Shown: one piece after another, positions 36,701 through 49,135 of the stretch
Layout: each line of letters starts with the position of its first letter
Numbering within the stretch: position 1 is the first letter of the stretch
NCBI GenBank assembly: GCA_024362935.1
Contig: JANCRA010000003.1
Span: 4,144,001-4,208,000 of the forward strand
Direction of reading: 5' to 3'
Length of the DNA stretch: 64,000 bases
Origin: Setophaga petechia
Taxonomy: Eukaryota; Chordata; Aves; Passeriformes; Parulidae
Position numbers and translations under genes: made by a program
Notes under the pieces: model-generated
Told to the model about the DNA's origin: nothing
Seen by the model: only the letters and a program-made list of their open reading frames with translations
Database searches by the model: none

Positions 36701-38408
36701 TTGTGTAGGATTCTGTGCTTTTGTCTACTTGGTTCTTATGTACAACAAAGGATTCTTGTGTATTTTCAAATATTAAAAAAAGTTAAAGGAGTAAGGGTTT
36801 TGTTTTTAATTTGTAGTTGTTAATCAGTTTCCCTGTAAGGTATTGATAGACCAAGTCCTGACATTAAATGTTTCTTACAGTGCAGCCTCAAATAGTCCTG
36901 AACTGGGCTCTGCCAATAATACACATGCTAAACTTGAAATGAAAACATTTCCTACTGAAAAGTTAAAATAATATTAATACAAACAAGTTTCCTTGTATTT
37001 GTGGCCCAGCTTTTTAGAGATGACACTAATTAATGGTTAATTTTAAGTTATACACAGTGGTCATGATCTCAATTGCAGTACAGAGAAGGGAAATATAAGT
37101 ATGCTGGATTTACAGATCCTTTGATGGAAATCCTGAAGAGTATTCACCTGATTTACCCTGTGCCAGATTACAAAACTAATTCATAATCATGCTGTGTTGG
37201 GAAGGAAGAAGGGGAAAATCACCTCCTGTATGTTTCAGTGAGAGCAATCTAATCAGTTTTGCTTCTCTCCCCAAATCCTCCAGGTGGCAATCGTGCACCA
37301 GAGTTAATATGAAGCTTTTTCCAGCACTGAGTCTTTTCCACACTGTCCCTGGGATGGCAGCAGCAGAGGGTGCTGCTGTCAGCTGTGGCAGTGCAGAGTA
37401 GTGCATGTAACGTGAATGCAGGCTGGTTTCATAGACTCTGGCAGCCTTAAGTTGGGTTGTGGTGGATGCAACTGTATTTATCTCTACAGTTGGTAGTTAG
37501 GAAAATAAGCTATGGAATAGATTTAAAGTTTGCCTATGTAAGTTTATATGCAGTGCTGTGTCAGCTGGCTGTGGTGCCTGCAGACCTGTTCATTTCCCTG
37601 GAAAAATGAGAAAAGAATTCTTTTAGTTACAAACTTAAGAACTTGAATCACAAAATTTTGCTTTTATTGGTATGATTTGTAATGGGAGGTTTACTTACTG
37701 TCCTTTTTACTTTTATAGTCTAACTTCAGTAGGAAGCTCATTAATTTTTTTATATTAAATTCCCTTGTCTTCCCCAATTATGAAACCATTGGTGTGATGC
37801 AGTCTGCATTCTTTACCAGACTTTTACCAGATTTTGTGCTGGGCCTGTAAACACGTATATTTGAAATAGAAGGAATGCCCCTACCTTGTCCTGAAGAAAG
37901 GACTGATGACTTTTGGGTTTAATTTTACAGGGAAGGATTTTGATAGGATTGGTCCTATCAGATAGCAGGTGCACTTTACTTCAGGTTACAAGCAGCTTCA
38001 TTCCCTGTCTTCACTTGCTAATTTATGTAGAGGAAGCAAAATCTGTAATGCTGCGACTGAGTCTGTTTCTCCTCCAGGTGTTGAATCTGAAACTCATCAT
38101 GTCCCTACCTGACAGCAAAGTGCCCTTTAAGCTGCAGATGCCCAAGTGGCTGCTCTTTGCCTCCACTGTGTGCAGTGATTTGATAAGTGCTGTTCCTGTT
38201 ACCTGTGGTTTTTTGTTGCTGTTCAAGGTTACCCCAGACTTCAAGCTTTGCTTGTACCTTTTACAGCTTGAGGAGCAGTTTTATAGAGGAGCAGAGTGAT
38301 GTGACTTTGTTAGGGAGTTGGTGGAGCAAAACAGAAGCTGCTGAGATGCTTGTGCTGTGAGCAACAGTGGGAATGGCTGCTTTTGGCTGATGGAGGGATA
38401 TTCACTGT

Positions 38409-38515
38409 GGAGCCATGTAATTGTTTAGTTGGAAAAGACCTTTAAGATTGTAGAGTCCAGATGTTAACCCAGCTTTGACAAGTAGTTTAACACTTGAATG
38501 ATGCAGGGTTATGGT
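38409..38515 (-). mobile_element. CR1 3'-end fragment, minus strand
   Basis: AGTTGGAAAAGACCTTTAAG, TAGAGTCCAGATGTTAACCC and AGCTTTGACAAG read as the complement of a CR1 3' end. The fragment stops after about 100 bp. Confidence 0.75.
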
Positions 38516-38774
38516 CTGGGTCTGGACCTGTGTGAGCTTAGACTGAATACCTTCAAATTTCCAGACGTGATCTGCATCTTCAGTTCTGTTGTGTTAGGGC
38601 AGTGTAGCCCACTGAGAGGACCACACAAAAACGAGTAGCTGTGTTTCTGAGCTGCCTAACACATCTCTCCACACCTTCTGTTGTCCAAAATTTCATGTAA
38701 ATGTCCAAAGCAAACTTGAAAAGAAAGCTTCAGTTACGTGAAGCTGCAAATCTGAGTGAGCTTCTAAAAGTAAT

Positions 38775-39365
38775 CGTAGAGTCATAGAATATCCTGTGTT
38801 GGAAGGGGACCCACAAGGATCATGAAAGTGCCTGCACAGGACACCCTAAGAATCACAGCAAATGTCTGAGAGCATTGTCCAAATGCCCCTTAAATTATGC
38901 CAGTCTTGGTGCTGTGACTGCTTCCCTAGGGAGCCTGTTCCCGTTCCCAACCATCCTCTGGGTGAAATTTTTTTTCCTAGAAGCCAACCTAAACCTCCCC
39001 TGACACACCTTCATGCCATTGCCTCAGGTCCTGGGCAGGCCACCAGGGGGAACAGCTCAGTGTGTGTCCCTCCTCTTCCCCCGGAGGAAGCTGTACCTGC
39101 AGTGAGCTCTCCCCTCAGTCTCCTCCAGGCTGAACAGACCAAGAGCCCTCAGCTGCTGCTCATGTGGCTTCACCTCTGGGCCCTTCACTGTCTTCATGGC
39201 CCTGCTTTGGACACTCTCGTGGCTTTTTAACATTGTGGTGCCCAAAACTGCCCCCGGCACTGGAGGTGGGGCTGCCCCAGTGCAGAGCAGAGTGGGACAG
39301 TCCCTCCCTCACCCAGCTGGTGAGGCTGTGCCTGATGTCCCCAGGACACGGCTGGCCCTCCTCAG
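38775..39365 (-). mobile_element. CR1 LINE, about 590 bp, minus strand
   Basis: The plus strand runs GAGTCATAGAATATCCTGTG, TGTTGGAAGGGGACCCACAA, CCTAGAAGCCAACCTAAACC, TCCTCCAGGCTGAACAGACC, GGACACTCTCGTGG and GGGACAGTCCCTCCCTCACC, all typical of an antisense CR1 3' half. It is antisense to BRF1 and is a separate insertion from the fragment 260 bp upstream. Confidence 0.9.
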
Positions 39366-40928
39366 CAGATGGCATGAGTAGATGGCAGTGAACCTTGGAG
39401 CAATCCACCACCTCATGAAGGAGGGCATTTGAGTTGCCTTAGGGAAATGGTAGTGTTAATGTTGAAGTTTTGGCAGGCAGTACTTGAAGACACCAAATAC
39501 TTCTCAGATATATTTTTGTATGTCTTGAAAGCTGAATGTGAAAAACCAAAAGCCTGCTTAATTCACTTTTGAAGTTGTGGGGGAAGAATGGAAAAGGTCA
39601 AGAAATGTAAAAATTGCATTTAAGCTGGGATGTTAATTTGGTTGTGCCTAGCAATTGCTGTTCCTTTCCTTTGTACTTTTTAAATTGCTAGCTTTGTAGG
39701 GATTTTTGTCTTTAAATGAATTTGATGATTTCAGTTTTCTTTTTTTAAGAGTTTATCTTTTTATTACCCAGCTGAACAGTTATGATAATGAGTTTGGTTT
39801 GCATTTTGCTTGTAAGATTAAAGCTGATGGTGAGACTACATAGTCAATGGCAACATTAGTTTGCAGTTCTGAGAGTGTAAGTGCTCAACAGACTAGTTCT
39901 CTGTCAGTTTTCAAAGACAAATGCTAAGTAGAGATGTTCAGCCTTTCCAGTTAACTTGCTGAAAAATGGGTACATCAATTCTGATAGCAGAATCTGTCTT
40001 TCAGAGAGCTCTGCTGGTATCTGCTGCAGTCTCTGTAGCTTGGAAAGAAATTACTTTATGTATGATGTTATAGCTTGATGGCTAATGAAAAAGAGTCTTA
40101 AAGAACAAAATCATTGAAATCTCAACTTAATTTCATTTTGTTTTTTATATTATTTTGGATTTTAACTCCTGAGTAGGTTCAATTATTTAGTTATTAGTAT
40201 TGTTTATCACCGCTGTAAGATTGCTTTGTGCAAGCTTTTTAATAGTAATAGGGAAGCATTTTAAAGTGTTATTTTACCATTAATAGTCCAAAGCAGTTCA
40301 GTATTTTGGTATATTCAAGGATAGAGGGGACTGGGAAATGGAGCTTTGTGTACAGGAGGGGCCAGCAGTGCCTTTGACACAAGTGCTGGGTGAGCCCCCT
40401 GTTTCCAGCCTGCTTACTCCTCCTGCTCCTGCCTTGTGGTTGGTGTCCTCCTCCCATGTACTGATGCTCTAGTGTGGGCTCTCCTGCTGCAAATCAGACT
40501 AGTGAGGAAGCTTGTAGTAAAGCAAACCTTAAAACAATAAAAAAAGAAAGGAAAACGGGAGATATGGAATTTCTGTTTAGATTTTCTACTGAAGCAAAGA
40601 AATGTAAAACTATTGCCATAATTGATATATTTTCTGCCAGGTAAACCATTCTCACTAAATGTGTACACAAAAAATGTTACACCTTCTTTTGTAGCTTGGT
40701 AACCTCTCTCTGTTCTGCTGCATTGGTTTGTTTTCAGGTGTTTGTAGCAATACAAGGCTGTACCTGTAAGAATGGCAAGAAGGTGTTGCTGCCTCTGGTA
40801 ATCAAACAGAGAGTTGGGAGAGTTACCCCTGTACCCAGTGAGGAGATCACTATTGAATGTTTTCACTCTCATTAGGATTATTATTAGATTAAGATCACTT
40901 TATCTGTGGGGCATTTAGACGAGAGATT

Positions 40929-41330
40929 GTTACGTGAGGGACAACATGAATTCACTGAGTGTCTTGGACAAACAATGTGTTTTATTGTTCAAATCTTTTT
41001 ATATGGAGTTTGAATTCCCCAGGCTCAGAGCTGGGATCTCTCTCTGCCCAGATCTCTGGCCAGTGGTGTTTGTGCACCTAGGCTTGAACAGGGTTGGATG
41101 AGGGTCCCCTGTATAGGTTTGAATCCAGCCTATCTGGGGACTATTTATCTGTTTATCTGGAACCAACCAGGCTTGCCAAATTGGATTTGTGTTATATCTA
41201 GATTTACCTTGTCCAGCTGCACTGTGACAGCATTGCCACAATAGCTGATTTTTGTTTGTTAAAGAATCTGTTAATGAAGTGAAGTTGGTTTCTGTTGTGG
41301 ATAGCACTGGAAACCTAATTTAAAAGTTAT
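40929..41330 (-). mobile_element. Possible solo LTR, minus strand
   Basis: On the minus strand a TATA-like TATAAAAA (complement of 40996-41003) is followed closely by AATAAA (complement of 40981-40986), and the region differs in texture from its surroundings. This order resembles an LTR promoter and polyadenylation signal. I could not find matching TG...CA ends with a target duplication, so boundaries are guesses. Confidence 0.3.
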
Positions 41331-42624
41331 ATGGAAAAATAAGCTTTGAGGGCTGATAGTAATTCTGCAGGAATATTTGCTTATTAGCTTTTCTGGGTTT
41401 CGGTTTTGTTTTGTTTGTTTTTCTTAGTATTGATGTACATTAAGTGCAACTGAGAGGAGACTAGAGCTTAAAATGTCTAGTAAGAGTGAACAGTTTAGGT
41501 TACAGTTTTTCATCACTTGTACCTGCCATGGAAATATCTTGTTCAGGTGTGTACCAGAAATGCCCTGAACTGCTTTAAAGAGCGACTTCATTGCCCTCGC
41601 TGTGTCTATCCCAAAACCTTTCTAGTTTGTTCTGAAGAGCAAGTCTGAGAGGAGGAAACAGCCACAAGACCTTGAGGAAAAGCTGTAGGCATCATAGACA
41701 ACAAGATGGCTTTTCCCCCTATCCTGAAGACTTGAATTAAGTAGAACTCCAAATTGAACTAACAAATTGTTTTCAATCCTGTGCAATTTAGCTTTTTGGT
41801 CTCACTTGCTGTTAAGCTGATGGATTCAGATATCCTGCTTAAGGTACCCTGATTGTTTAAAAAAAAAACCTTCCTGCTTTAGTGGGAGACTATTTTTGTC
41901 CTTGGTAGTTTAATTCCCTGTTCTGCAAGATTGATTTGCATGAGTAGCTCCACTGACTCCCAGCAATCTCTGCATTCAGGCTGCTTAGCATTGGCATGGA
42001 TGCCCAAACCAGCCTCTAGTTTATGCTGATTTACAGCTCAGACTTCTTTTAAGTCTTCAACCTTTCTGGGTGTGAAAGCAGCAGTTCCAGACTTGCAGTT
42101 TTTGTAGCCTGAGTGTTGCTGTGTTTACCTAATGACAAACTGAAGTTACTTTAAAATAAGTGTTATGTCTGTAGTAGCCAACACAGTCATTATTGAATGC
42201 TAAACATGTTTTATGTTCTGTAAAGCCAATAATTACCTATTAAAATTCTGTAAATTCTCCATTGAATATTCTTCAGACAAAAATACTAACTAAGCAATTT
42301 TTTCCTCCGTTATTTTCAGAAATGTTTTACAGTGCTGATTTTCATGTTCTGCTTAAAATAGACATTGGGAGATTTTTGTAGTTTCTTTGGAGCTGAGACT
42401 GGGAGGGCTTATGGAGCCATGTAATTCTTATGGTATCTCAAGAAAGAAATAATTTGCACAGTATTGGTACTTGATGTCTTAAGTACTTTAAGGCCTTCTT
42501 AATGTAGTTAAGCATGTTGTAGATGATACAGATACTGACTATATTGGCAAAATAAGCTTTATTTTAATATTTTAATTTAGTTATTCTCTTTGACATGTCT
42601 GTTGTTTGTTTTTTTCCCCAATAG

Positions 42625-42705
42625 GTGCAGGGAAAACACCGACTTTAGGAGGAGGATTCCACGCCAACCTGGGAAAGGAGTCACGAGCAAAAACTCTACA
42701 GAATG
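42625..42705 (+). CDS. BRF1: BRF1 coding exon 2: linker after zinc ribbon
   Basis: Joined to exon 1 in phase 1, this 81-base exon reads through GKTPTL and [19 protein letters not shown]. It matches the human BRF1 segment that follows SLDG almost residue for residue (recalled human differences: V for A in FHAN and Q for K in RAKT). In TFIIB-like factors this stretch links the zinc ribbon to the cyclin folds and lies near the polymerase active-centre cleft. The acceptor (T/C tract then CCCCAATAG) is strong. The donor after CAGAATG is GTACTA, poorly matched beyond GT. Phase 1 is kept, so the next exon should resume at the Gly of the conserved NG-RRH segment. That exon was not found before 64000. 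Confidence 0.95.
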
Positions 42706-44987
42706 GTACTACCAAATTTTAGTCTTGCTGATATGCGTTCTCTTTATTAATATGGTTGATACAGTTAATTTTTAGTTTTGAATGTGACCTCAAAACCTTG
42801 GCAGGCCCCTCATTATTTAGTGGACAAGTCTGCTTAGTGCTGATTTTTCATTGTGCTCTCATTTGGCTGCTGCACCTGATTTATGAGTTCATGTGGCTGA
42901 CTGACAAAGGGTAATGGCACCTGACAATATTACTGTGGTTTAAAAGGACTTTTTCAAGGTTGACATGCCCATTGCACCTTTTTATTATCTGTTAAACCTG
43001 TTGTGGCTTTTTATTTAGTCCATTTTCATGGTTCTTGGAATACTTTGTTCATGTTTATTTAAAAGTATAATTCTTCAAATATTTTTGGTCTTAAGCAATG
43101 GAACTGTGAGATAATGCATGTAAGAAATCACGTGCTTAATATGGGATCATTGAATAGAGAGAGGAAAAATGGAAAAAAGGTTTTAGCGTACAGATGACAT
43201 TAAAATAAATATTCTCATTACATGCTTTACATTTTAATTGAGATCTCCATATTCTACACTCTTCAAAGAAAATGAGTAAAACCAGCTTTTATTCCAGGAG
43301 CAGAATGGTCTTCCAGTTTGCTGTTGCTCATATCAAGGGACAAGAGTTGTCATTTTTTGGTTAATTAATACTCCTGTCTCATGACTCTTGGAGATGACAG
43401 CTGATGGACTGTCATAGCAAAGTCTCAGAAGTTGACATGTAATTAACCATGGATGTAAATGGATTTTACTGATAAGGTACTCATTTGGGGGAGATATTTT
43501 AGAGAAAGGTATTTTCCTAAATTAATCTTACATTTGCAACTCAACACAGAAAAATCTTGCCTATATTATGCCTCTGTAGGTATATGAAGAGTAAGATTGA
43601 TCTGGTATTTTATCTTCATAGGTATAGAGAGGCTAGGATTGATCTGTGTCATTGAAGTATAGTCAGATTACACTACTCAGCATTATTCAGCTGATATATA
43701 TACAGGTTGTTTTATATGCAGAATGTTTTATTCAGCTGTTTTTACTTAAGAGTATTGAGCCCTGTTTGTTTGGCAAAGTAAAGCTTGCACTTTAGGTGAG
43801 CTAGTGTCAGTGTCAGGTCTGAAGTTACTATCTTTGGAATTTTAAATTTCCTGTCTAAAATGTAACCTATATAAGCAGTGGGATAAAGCCACTAAACTTA
43901 ATGAAGTCTGGTTTTGGATTGAGGCACTTTAATCAAAACTGTAATTTTGAACAGGCATTTAAAAAATAAATTGGCTTTTTGTGCATAAGAACTTCACAGT
44001 TGTCTGTAATTGTAAAAAAGTAAAATGCTGATGGAAGGAAATCAGCCTTGTTGCTTCGTGGAGTGTTTGAATCCTTCAAAAGCCCTTTTGGTTATGCCAA
44101 AGGTAATCACAAGTAAAGAGAGTGTAGGCGTTTTTCTAGAATCTAAACACAGCTTTTTCTTGGAAGAGTGTTTGCTGGGGAATATGTCTGAGCATCTTCC
44201 TTCCCCACAGCTTTTGTGTGGGGGGCCTCCCTGATCAAAAACAGTGATTGTGACTTGGCTAAAGTATATCAGCATCATATACAAAAACATTTGCTTGCTT
44301 TACATGAACTTATCTCCCAAACAGTCTTGAAACAGAAAAATAATTTGTCTTTTTAGTTACACCTCTCTGAAGCCCTTTGCAGGTTTTCTTCTCTTTTTTT
44401 TTTCCCGTGTCTATCCTTTATATTAGGAGCAAGTGTTCAGTCTTTGATTTCTGTAGCCAACCTGCATTTGTCATGCTGCCAATCTGTCCCTGGGAAAGTT
44501 CTTTTCAGTGAGCTAAGTGATGTTCTTACTCAGTCCCAGGCATGACAACAGCAGCTGATATTTCAGGTAGAGCAATTGGTGTTTGAAAGGCTTTTCTTTT
44601 CTGTCGCTGAATAATGAGTCGGTTGTCTGCTGCTTTTAATCACACTTCTGGCTTTACATAGTTTTTAATTGCAAATTGAGCTATGGCAATGAGCGTACAA
44701 AATCTCACCCTGTCACTGTGGGCCCATGATCATGGCTTTTTTTTTGGGGGTGAAATTATGTTAAATATCCATCATGGTTAGGCTTGAAGGTGTAGCAAGG
44801 TAAATGAAATTACTGGACATATTTTAAAGGAGAGGTATGGAGTTGTTCATTGAATGAAACTGAAGTGCACTGCTAGTTGGCTGTATGAAAAATGAACAGT
44901 TATAAAAAATGCTGAACTCCTTATTTATTTGCTGGTGCCAGTCTGTTGGCATTTCCAAAGTTAGCTGTGCTGCAGGTGAAGTGCTGA

Positions 44988-45275
44988 ACTCGCTCCCGCG
45001 GGGATGCTGGCGCAGGACAGCCTGTGAGGGCGGCCGCTGGCGGCTCTTACATCAAGGCTGCTGCTGCTGCTGCTGCCTTCTTCTCTCCTGTACTCTCGGT
45101 GCTCGTGCTGAAGGGGAGAGCCAGGCCCTGGGAAGCAGGGATGGGCGGTGGATGCAGTCCCCAGAGTGCTGGGGAGCAGCTGAGAGCCCGTGTGTGGTCC
45201 GACAGCGCTGGCAGCTCTCGCTGCGCCTGCTCTGCTCGCCAGCAACCTGCGGGGAAGAGTCCGGCCGTGGAGCAG
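44988..45275. promoter_or_regulatory. CpG-rich patch inside BRF1 intron 2
   Basis: About 290 bp carry many CpG sites (for example TCGCTCCCGCGGGG and GGGCGGCCGCTGGCGGC) in an otherwise CpG-poor intron, plus a (GCT)6 run at 45057-45075. Such patches can be alternative promoters, enhancers or a GC-rich relic. An open frame of 148 codons crosses it (45024-45470), but the frame has alanine and leucine runs and no domain. I treat it as a possible regulatory site only. Confidence 0.4.
45057..45075 (+). repeat. (GCT)6 trinucleotide repeat
   Basis: Six uninterrupted GCT units lie within the intronic CpG-rich patch. The run is short for a mutable repeat. Confidence 0.9.
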
Positions 45276-47004
45276 GACTTACTGGGTTTTAAAAAACAAC
45301 CACCTCCCCTGCTATCCCTCCTTCCCCCTGCTCCTTCCCCATGTGCTTTGGGCCAAATTCTTCTTTACTGTAAAGTCTGTCTTTCCAGGGGAGGTGGAAG
45401 GGAGGTGATCTGGTCTCACTGTCTCTTACTTAATTACCAGCAAAGCAGCTGGGCTTGGCTGAGTGTATGATGCTGCTGTTTTTTGAGGTTTTTAATGAAA
45501 GGATGTTTAGAATTTGATGAAGAACAGTTTTGCATTAGAATGCTTAAGGTAATAACTTTTTTTCCATGCATTCTAAAGTGAAGAGATGCAAAAGTAAAAT
45601 CTCCCAGTGACTGTTCATCAGTTCTGGACTCTTCTACAAAGTCATGGTGTGTGTTGGTGTTTTTAAAAATGTGTATATTTATGCTAAAGAAAGCCATGGG
45701 CAAACCCTGACCATTTTGTAGTTTTCAGATTTGTGTAAGTGTCCATTACACAGAACCAGTCTCCCTTACCACACATACCTTTCCTCACTATTTATAATGC
45801 AGCAGGGCATGGCTGTTCGGTTTCTCCCTTACTTTCCTGAACCAGCTGATGTTTGTGTGTGTTTGTTTGGGAATGGCTGCTTACAGAAACTGGAGTCTTG
45901 TTTACACTTGCTAAAATATTTATGCAGAGAAGATTTAATACTGTTGTATTTGTTCATAATCAGTTTGATTTTCGGAGTGCAGTACTGTGCTAATTGAGTG
46001 TATGAAGCTCCACAAGTCCAACAGGCTCAGGCTTACAAAACGCTTTGTATCTGTACATACAGACCTCATTTTTGTAGTAAAAACCTGCACACCTGTGGGA
46101 TGATGTAGTGTTTCAGCTTCAACTTTGTTTGAAGGGATATGGCAAAATAGCTAAATACTACTGTTTTTCTGAAAAAGAAGAATTATGAGTAAAATACCAG
46201 CTCTGAGGGGAGACTCTTTGACAAGACATCTTCCTATGTTCCTGAGCCTCTTCAAATTTCTACAGGATTGGTCAACAATTACAGTTACTTGCAGAGCTGA
46301 AATGCAGAGTGATGTCTCTTTAAATCCCATTTTACAGTTCTGTGCTGCATTACATAATCTCTCTAAATAGCCAGTTTATTCTTGTTTCCTTGCAGGCAAT
46401 CTGCTCTGGCAGTATCAGTGTCAGAGTCGTTGTTACAGGGGAGTTGTTCTTGACTTGGAGCTCTGATACTTTCAATAGTCTTCAGTGACTAAAAAGAAAA
46501 GGGACAGGGGAAGGAAGGTCAATGGCACGATTATATATATTATATGATTATTGAAAGTTTCAGTTGCAGATATTCAAATTTGGTTTAAGCTAAGTTTGAA
46601 GATTGCAGCTGCATCTAGCTTAATCCAATTTCTGAACTGTTGTGGTATGTTTTTAGTTATTTCTTTAAATGAATGTGTGTTTTCCCTTACTCCTCCTAAA
46701 TACCAAAACATAGCTAACAGTATTTTAATACTAAATGGGAAAGCGTTTCTGAAGATGGTCTGTAATGCATTTTTTACTGTTTGCATTTAAACTATTAGTT
46801 TAATTCTTTAACATTTGTTGTCATCACTCATTTTATAGCTGGTTTGTTACAAGTGATTATGGAGGGATCTGCTTCCTCCCATAACCACATATTGTGAATT
46901 AGAACAGGACAATATATTACACATGTGAAGAACAGAAGTATCCAAAGGGGAGGAACAGAGAGCACTGTTTAACAAAACTAGAACAGCAAGGGAACGGAAA
47001 GTAG

Positions 47005-49135
47005 TGGAATCCTAGAATAATTGAGATTGGAAGAGACCTCTGGAGGCTGACAAAACGGTGGCTTTGAGATTGCATTAAGCTGCTGAGGGCCTAGAGCAGC
47101 TGAGCTCCAGTTTTTACCAAGGAAGAATATGACAGTTTCCCTGGTCAACCTGTTCTCAATGGTTGGCTACCCTCACTGTGAGGAATTATTTCCTTGCGTC
47201 GAGTCAGAGCTTACTTTGATGAAATGCAACTCTTGCTTCTTGTCCTTTTGCTGTGCATCTCTGGTGATGCAGCTCTGGCTGCATCTTTATAACCTCCTCC
47301 TGCCAAGCTGAAGGCACCAAAGAGAATTCTCCCTCTCCAGCTTTCTTGAGACTCAGCAAATTCATCTGTCAGCCTCATCCACGCGCTGCAGTCTCCAAAT
47401 CATCATAGGAACTCTGTTCTGGACTTGCTCCAATATGCCAGTGCCTCTTCTGCAGAGGAGCCCTGAACTGGACAAAGCACTCTAAATATAGTCCATAAGT
47501 GCTCAACAGGGGATGATAATCACTTCTCTGGACCTGCTGGCTGCAGTTTTAATAATGTGGCTCTGGGATGAAATTAACCTTCACTGCTGCGACTGGGTGC
47601 TGCTGAGCCATGTTCAGCTTTTTGTCAATGAGGAATCTAAACCCTTGTCTGCAAAGAAGTCAAACAGACCCCAGCCTCTGCTTTTGCCCTGCAGTTTTTC
47701 TGTCCCAGGTGCAGAAAAATTGCATTTGGCTCATGAGGCTTCTGTCAGCTCATTTCTGCAGCATCTTAAGATTCCTCTGAATAGTGGCTCTGCCCATCAG
47801 CATATTGGCCACTGTTCCAGTGGGATGTCATCTGTAGGCTGGCAAAGGAAACCTCCTGGCCTGTTGTTCATGTTGTTAATGAAGGCATTAAACAGTATTG
47901 ATCCCAGTGTAAGTCTGATGGTAAAAGTGCTGAGCACTACTCTTTGAACCAGGCCAGCCTCTCACTCAAGTTGCTGTTCACTGGCCTAGCCCAGATATCT
48001 GCAATTTGGCTACCAGGGAGAATGATGAAATGGGATGAGGGAAGAGCTGTAGTTAGAATTTATCTTGACTGCATTCTGGCTGTTGCAGCTAGGCATGATC
48101 TGCCCTCATTGAATCTGTGCTGGCAATTCCTGGTTACATTCTTGTGTTTTGTGTGTCTGGAAATGGTTTCCAGGTAGATTTGTAACCTTCCAAGATGCTG
48201 AGAGGAGCCTGACTCACCTTCGAAGTGCTGCTTCTTCCTCTGGAAGAGAAGCCTGGTACTTGCTGCCTTCAAATCAGAGAGGACCTCTTTAAATTCCTAC
48301 AACTTTTTGAAGATGGTAGAGATTACTCTTTTTGCTGTCTCCCTTTGCATTCTCAGATGTATGCCATCAAGTCCAGTTAACTTTTGTGTGTAGATTGTGC
48401 TTAAGGGAGGCCTTGCTCAGTCTTTCTTTGCCATGGACAGTTGCCTACCTATTTATTCTCTGAACCAACTGAAGCCCTCTGAAATCCAGTATTGTAATTA
48501 TGCTACCCATCTTCCTCACACCCCTCAAGATCTTGTTTATCTTGGGTTGCTGTAATCAAGCCTTGCCATCAGATTTTACACCCTCCACCACTTCTTCCTT
48601 TCCAAAGAGTGGGAGGTGTATTACAGCTTTGCTTGACCTGTTCCTGATGTGCTCTGGAATTCCACTGGATTGCCTGTGACCCTCTGTGGTTCCTCACAGC
48701 AGCTGCTGGGGTGGATGCAGTTCACCATGAGAACCTGGAGGTCTTCTTGCTTTCTAAAGAAAGCTTCATCTTCAGGATCAGATGGTCTATGGCAGGTGCT
48801 TGTGACTGTTTCTTTTGGCCTTGCCTCTCATCCAGACCTATTTACTTTTTATTGGCCTGTCAATCATTTTTCAGCAGAGCTTCACACTTTCAGGCTGTTC
48901 CTCTGTATAGAATGAATCCCTGTCACCTTCCCTGTGTGTCCTTGTGCAGCCTGTCACCATCCATCTCCTTACTCCAGGCACGTGAGCTGTTCCACAGTGT
49001 GTCTGTAACTCCCCAGTGAATTTGTAGTTTTGCAGCTGTGCACAGGCTTTGAAGTCTTCCAGACTGTTTCCTTCATTAGATGCAATCTTTTCTTTGACTC
49101 TTCCTCCTGTATCAATTCCTGTCCCCAGCTTTGAT
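47005..49135 (-). mobile_element. Long degenerate CR1 LINE reaching the endonuclease region
   Basis: The plus strand opens with AATCCTAGAATAATTGAGA, the complement of a CR1 3' end. It continues through TTCTGGACTTGCTCCAATAT, GTTAATGAAGGCATTAAACA, GGCATGATCTGCCCTCATTG (reverse-transcriptase region) and TCTATGGCAGGTGCTTGTGA to about 49135. The minus-strand frame near 48871-49080 still shows a worn version of the CR1 endonuclease segment (YKFTGELQT, then RRWMVTG). About 2.1 kb is kept, much longer than the usual truncated copy, though a full path to the endonuclease start would be longer, so there are internal deletions. Stops and frameshifts throughout make it inactive. Confidence 0.8.

Larger units (their letters stand above)
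29057..42624 (+). other. BRF1: BRF1 intron 1
   Basis: The 13,568-base intron opens with GTGAGT and closes with a T/C-rich tract ending TTTTTTTCCCCAATAG. It begins with a G-quadruplex-like motif and purine-rich DNA and carries CR1 copies in both orientations (29.2, 32.5, 33.3, 38.4 and 38.8 kb) plus a possible LTR at 40.9 kb. No other coding exon was recognised within it. Bases 35410-35770 are C/T-rich with open frames on both strands but no domain. Confidence 0.9.

Noticed and set aside
38862..39260. Frames of 70-120 codons on both strands
   Set aside because: They fall within the minus-strand CR1 at 38775-39365 and carry no gene-like domain.
45024..45470. A 148-codon frame over the intronic CpG patch as a new exon
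   Set aside because: Alanine and leucine runs from the GCT repeat and GC-rich codons explain it. There is no domain and no clear splice or start context.
47513..47947. A 144-codon plus-strand frame
   Set aside because: It lies wholly inside an antisense CR1 and reads the wrong strand of the LINE.
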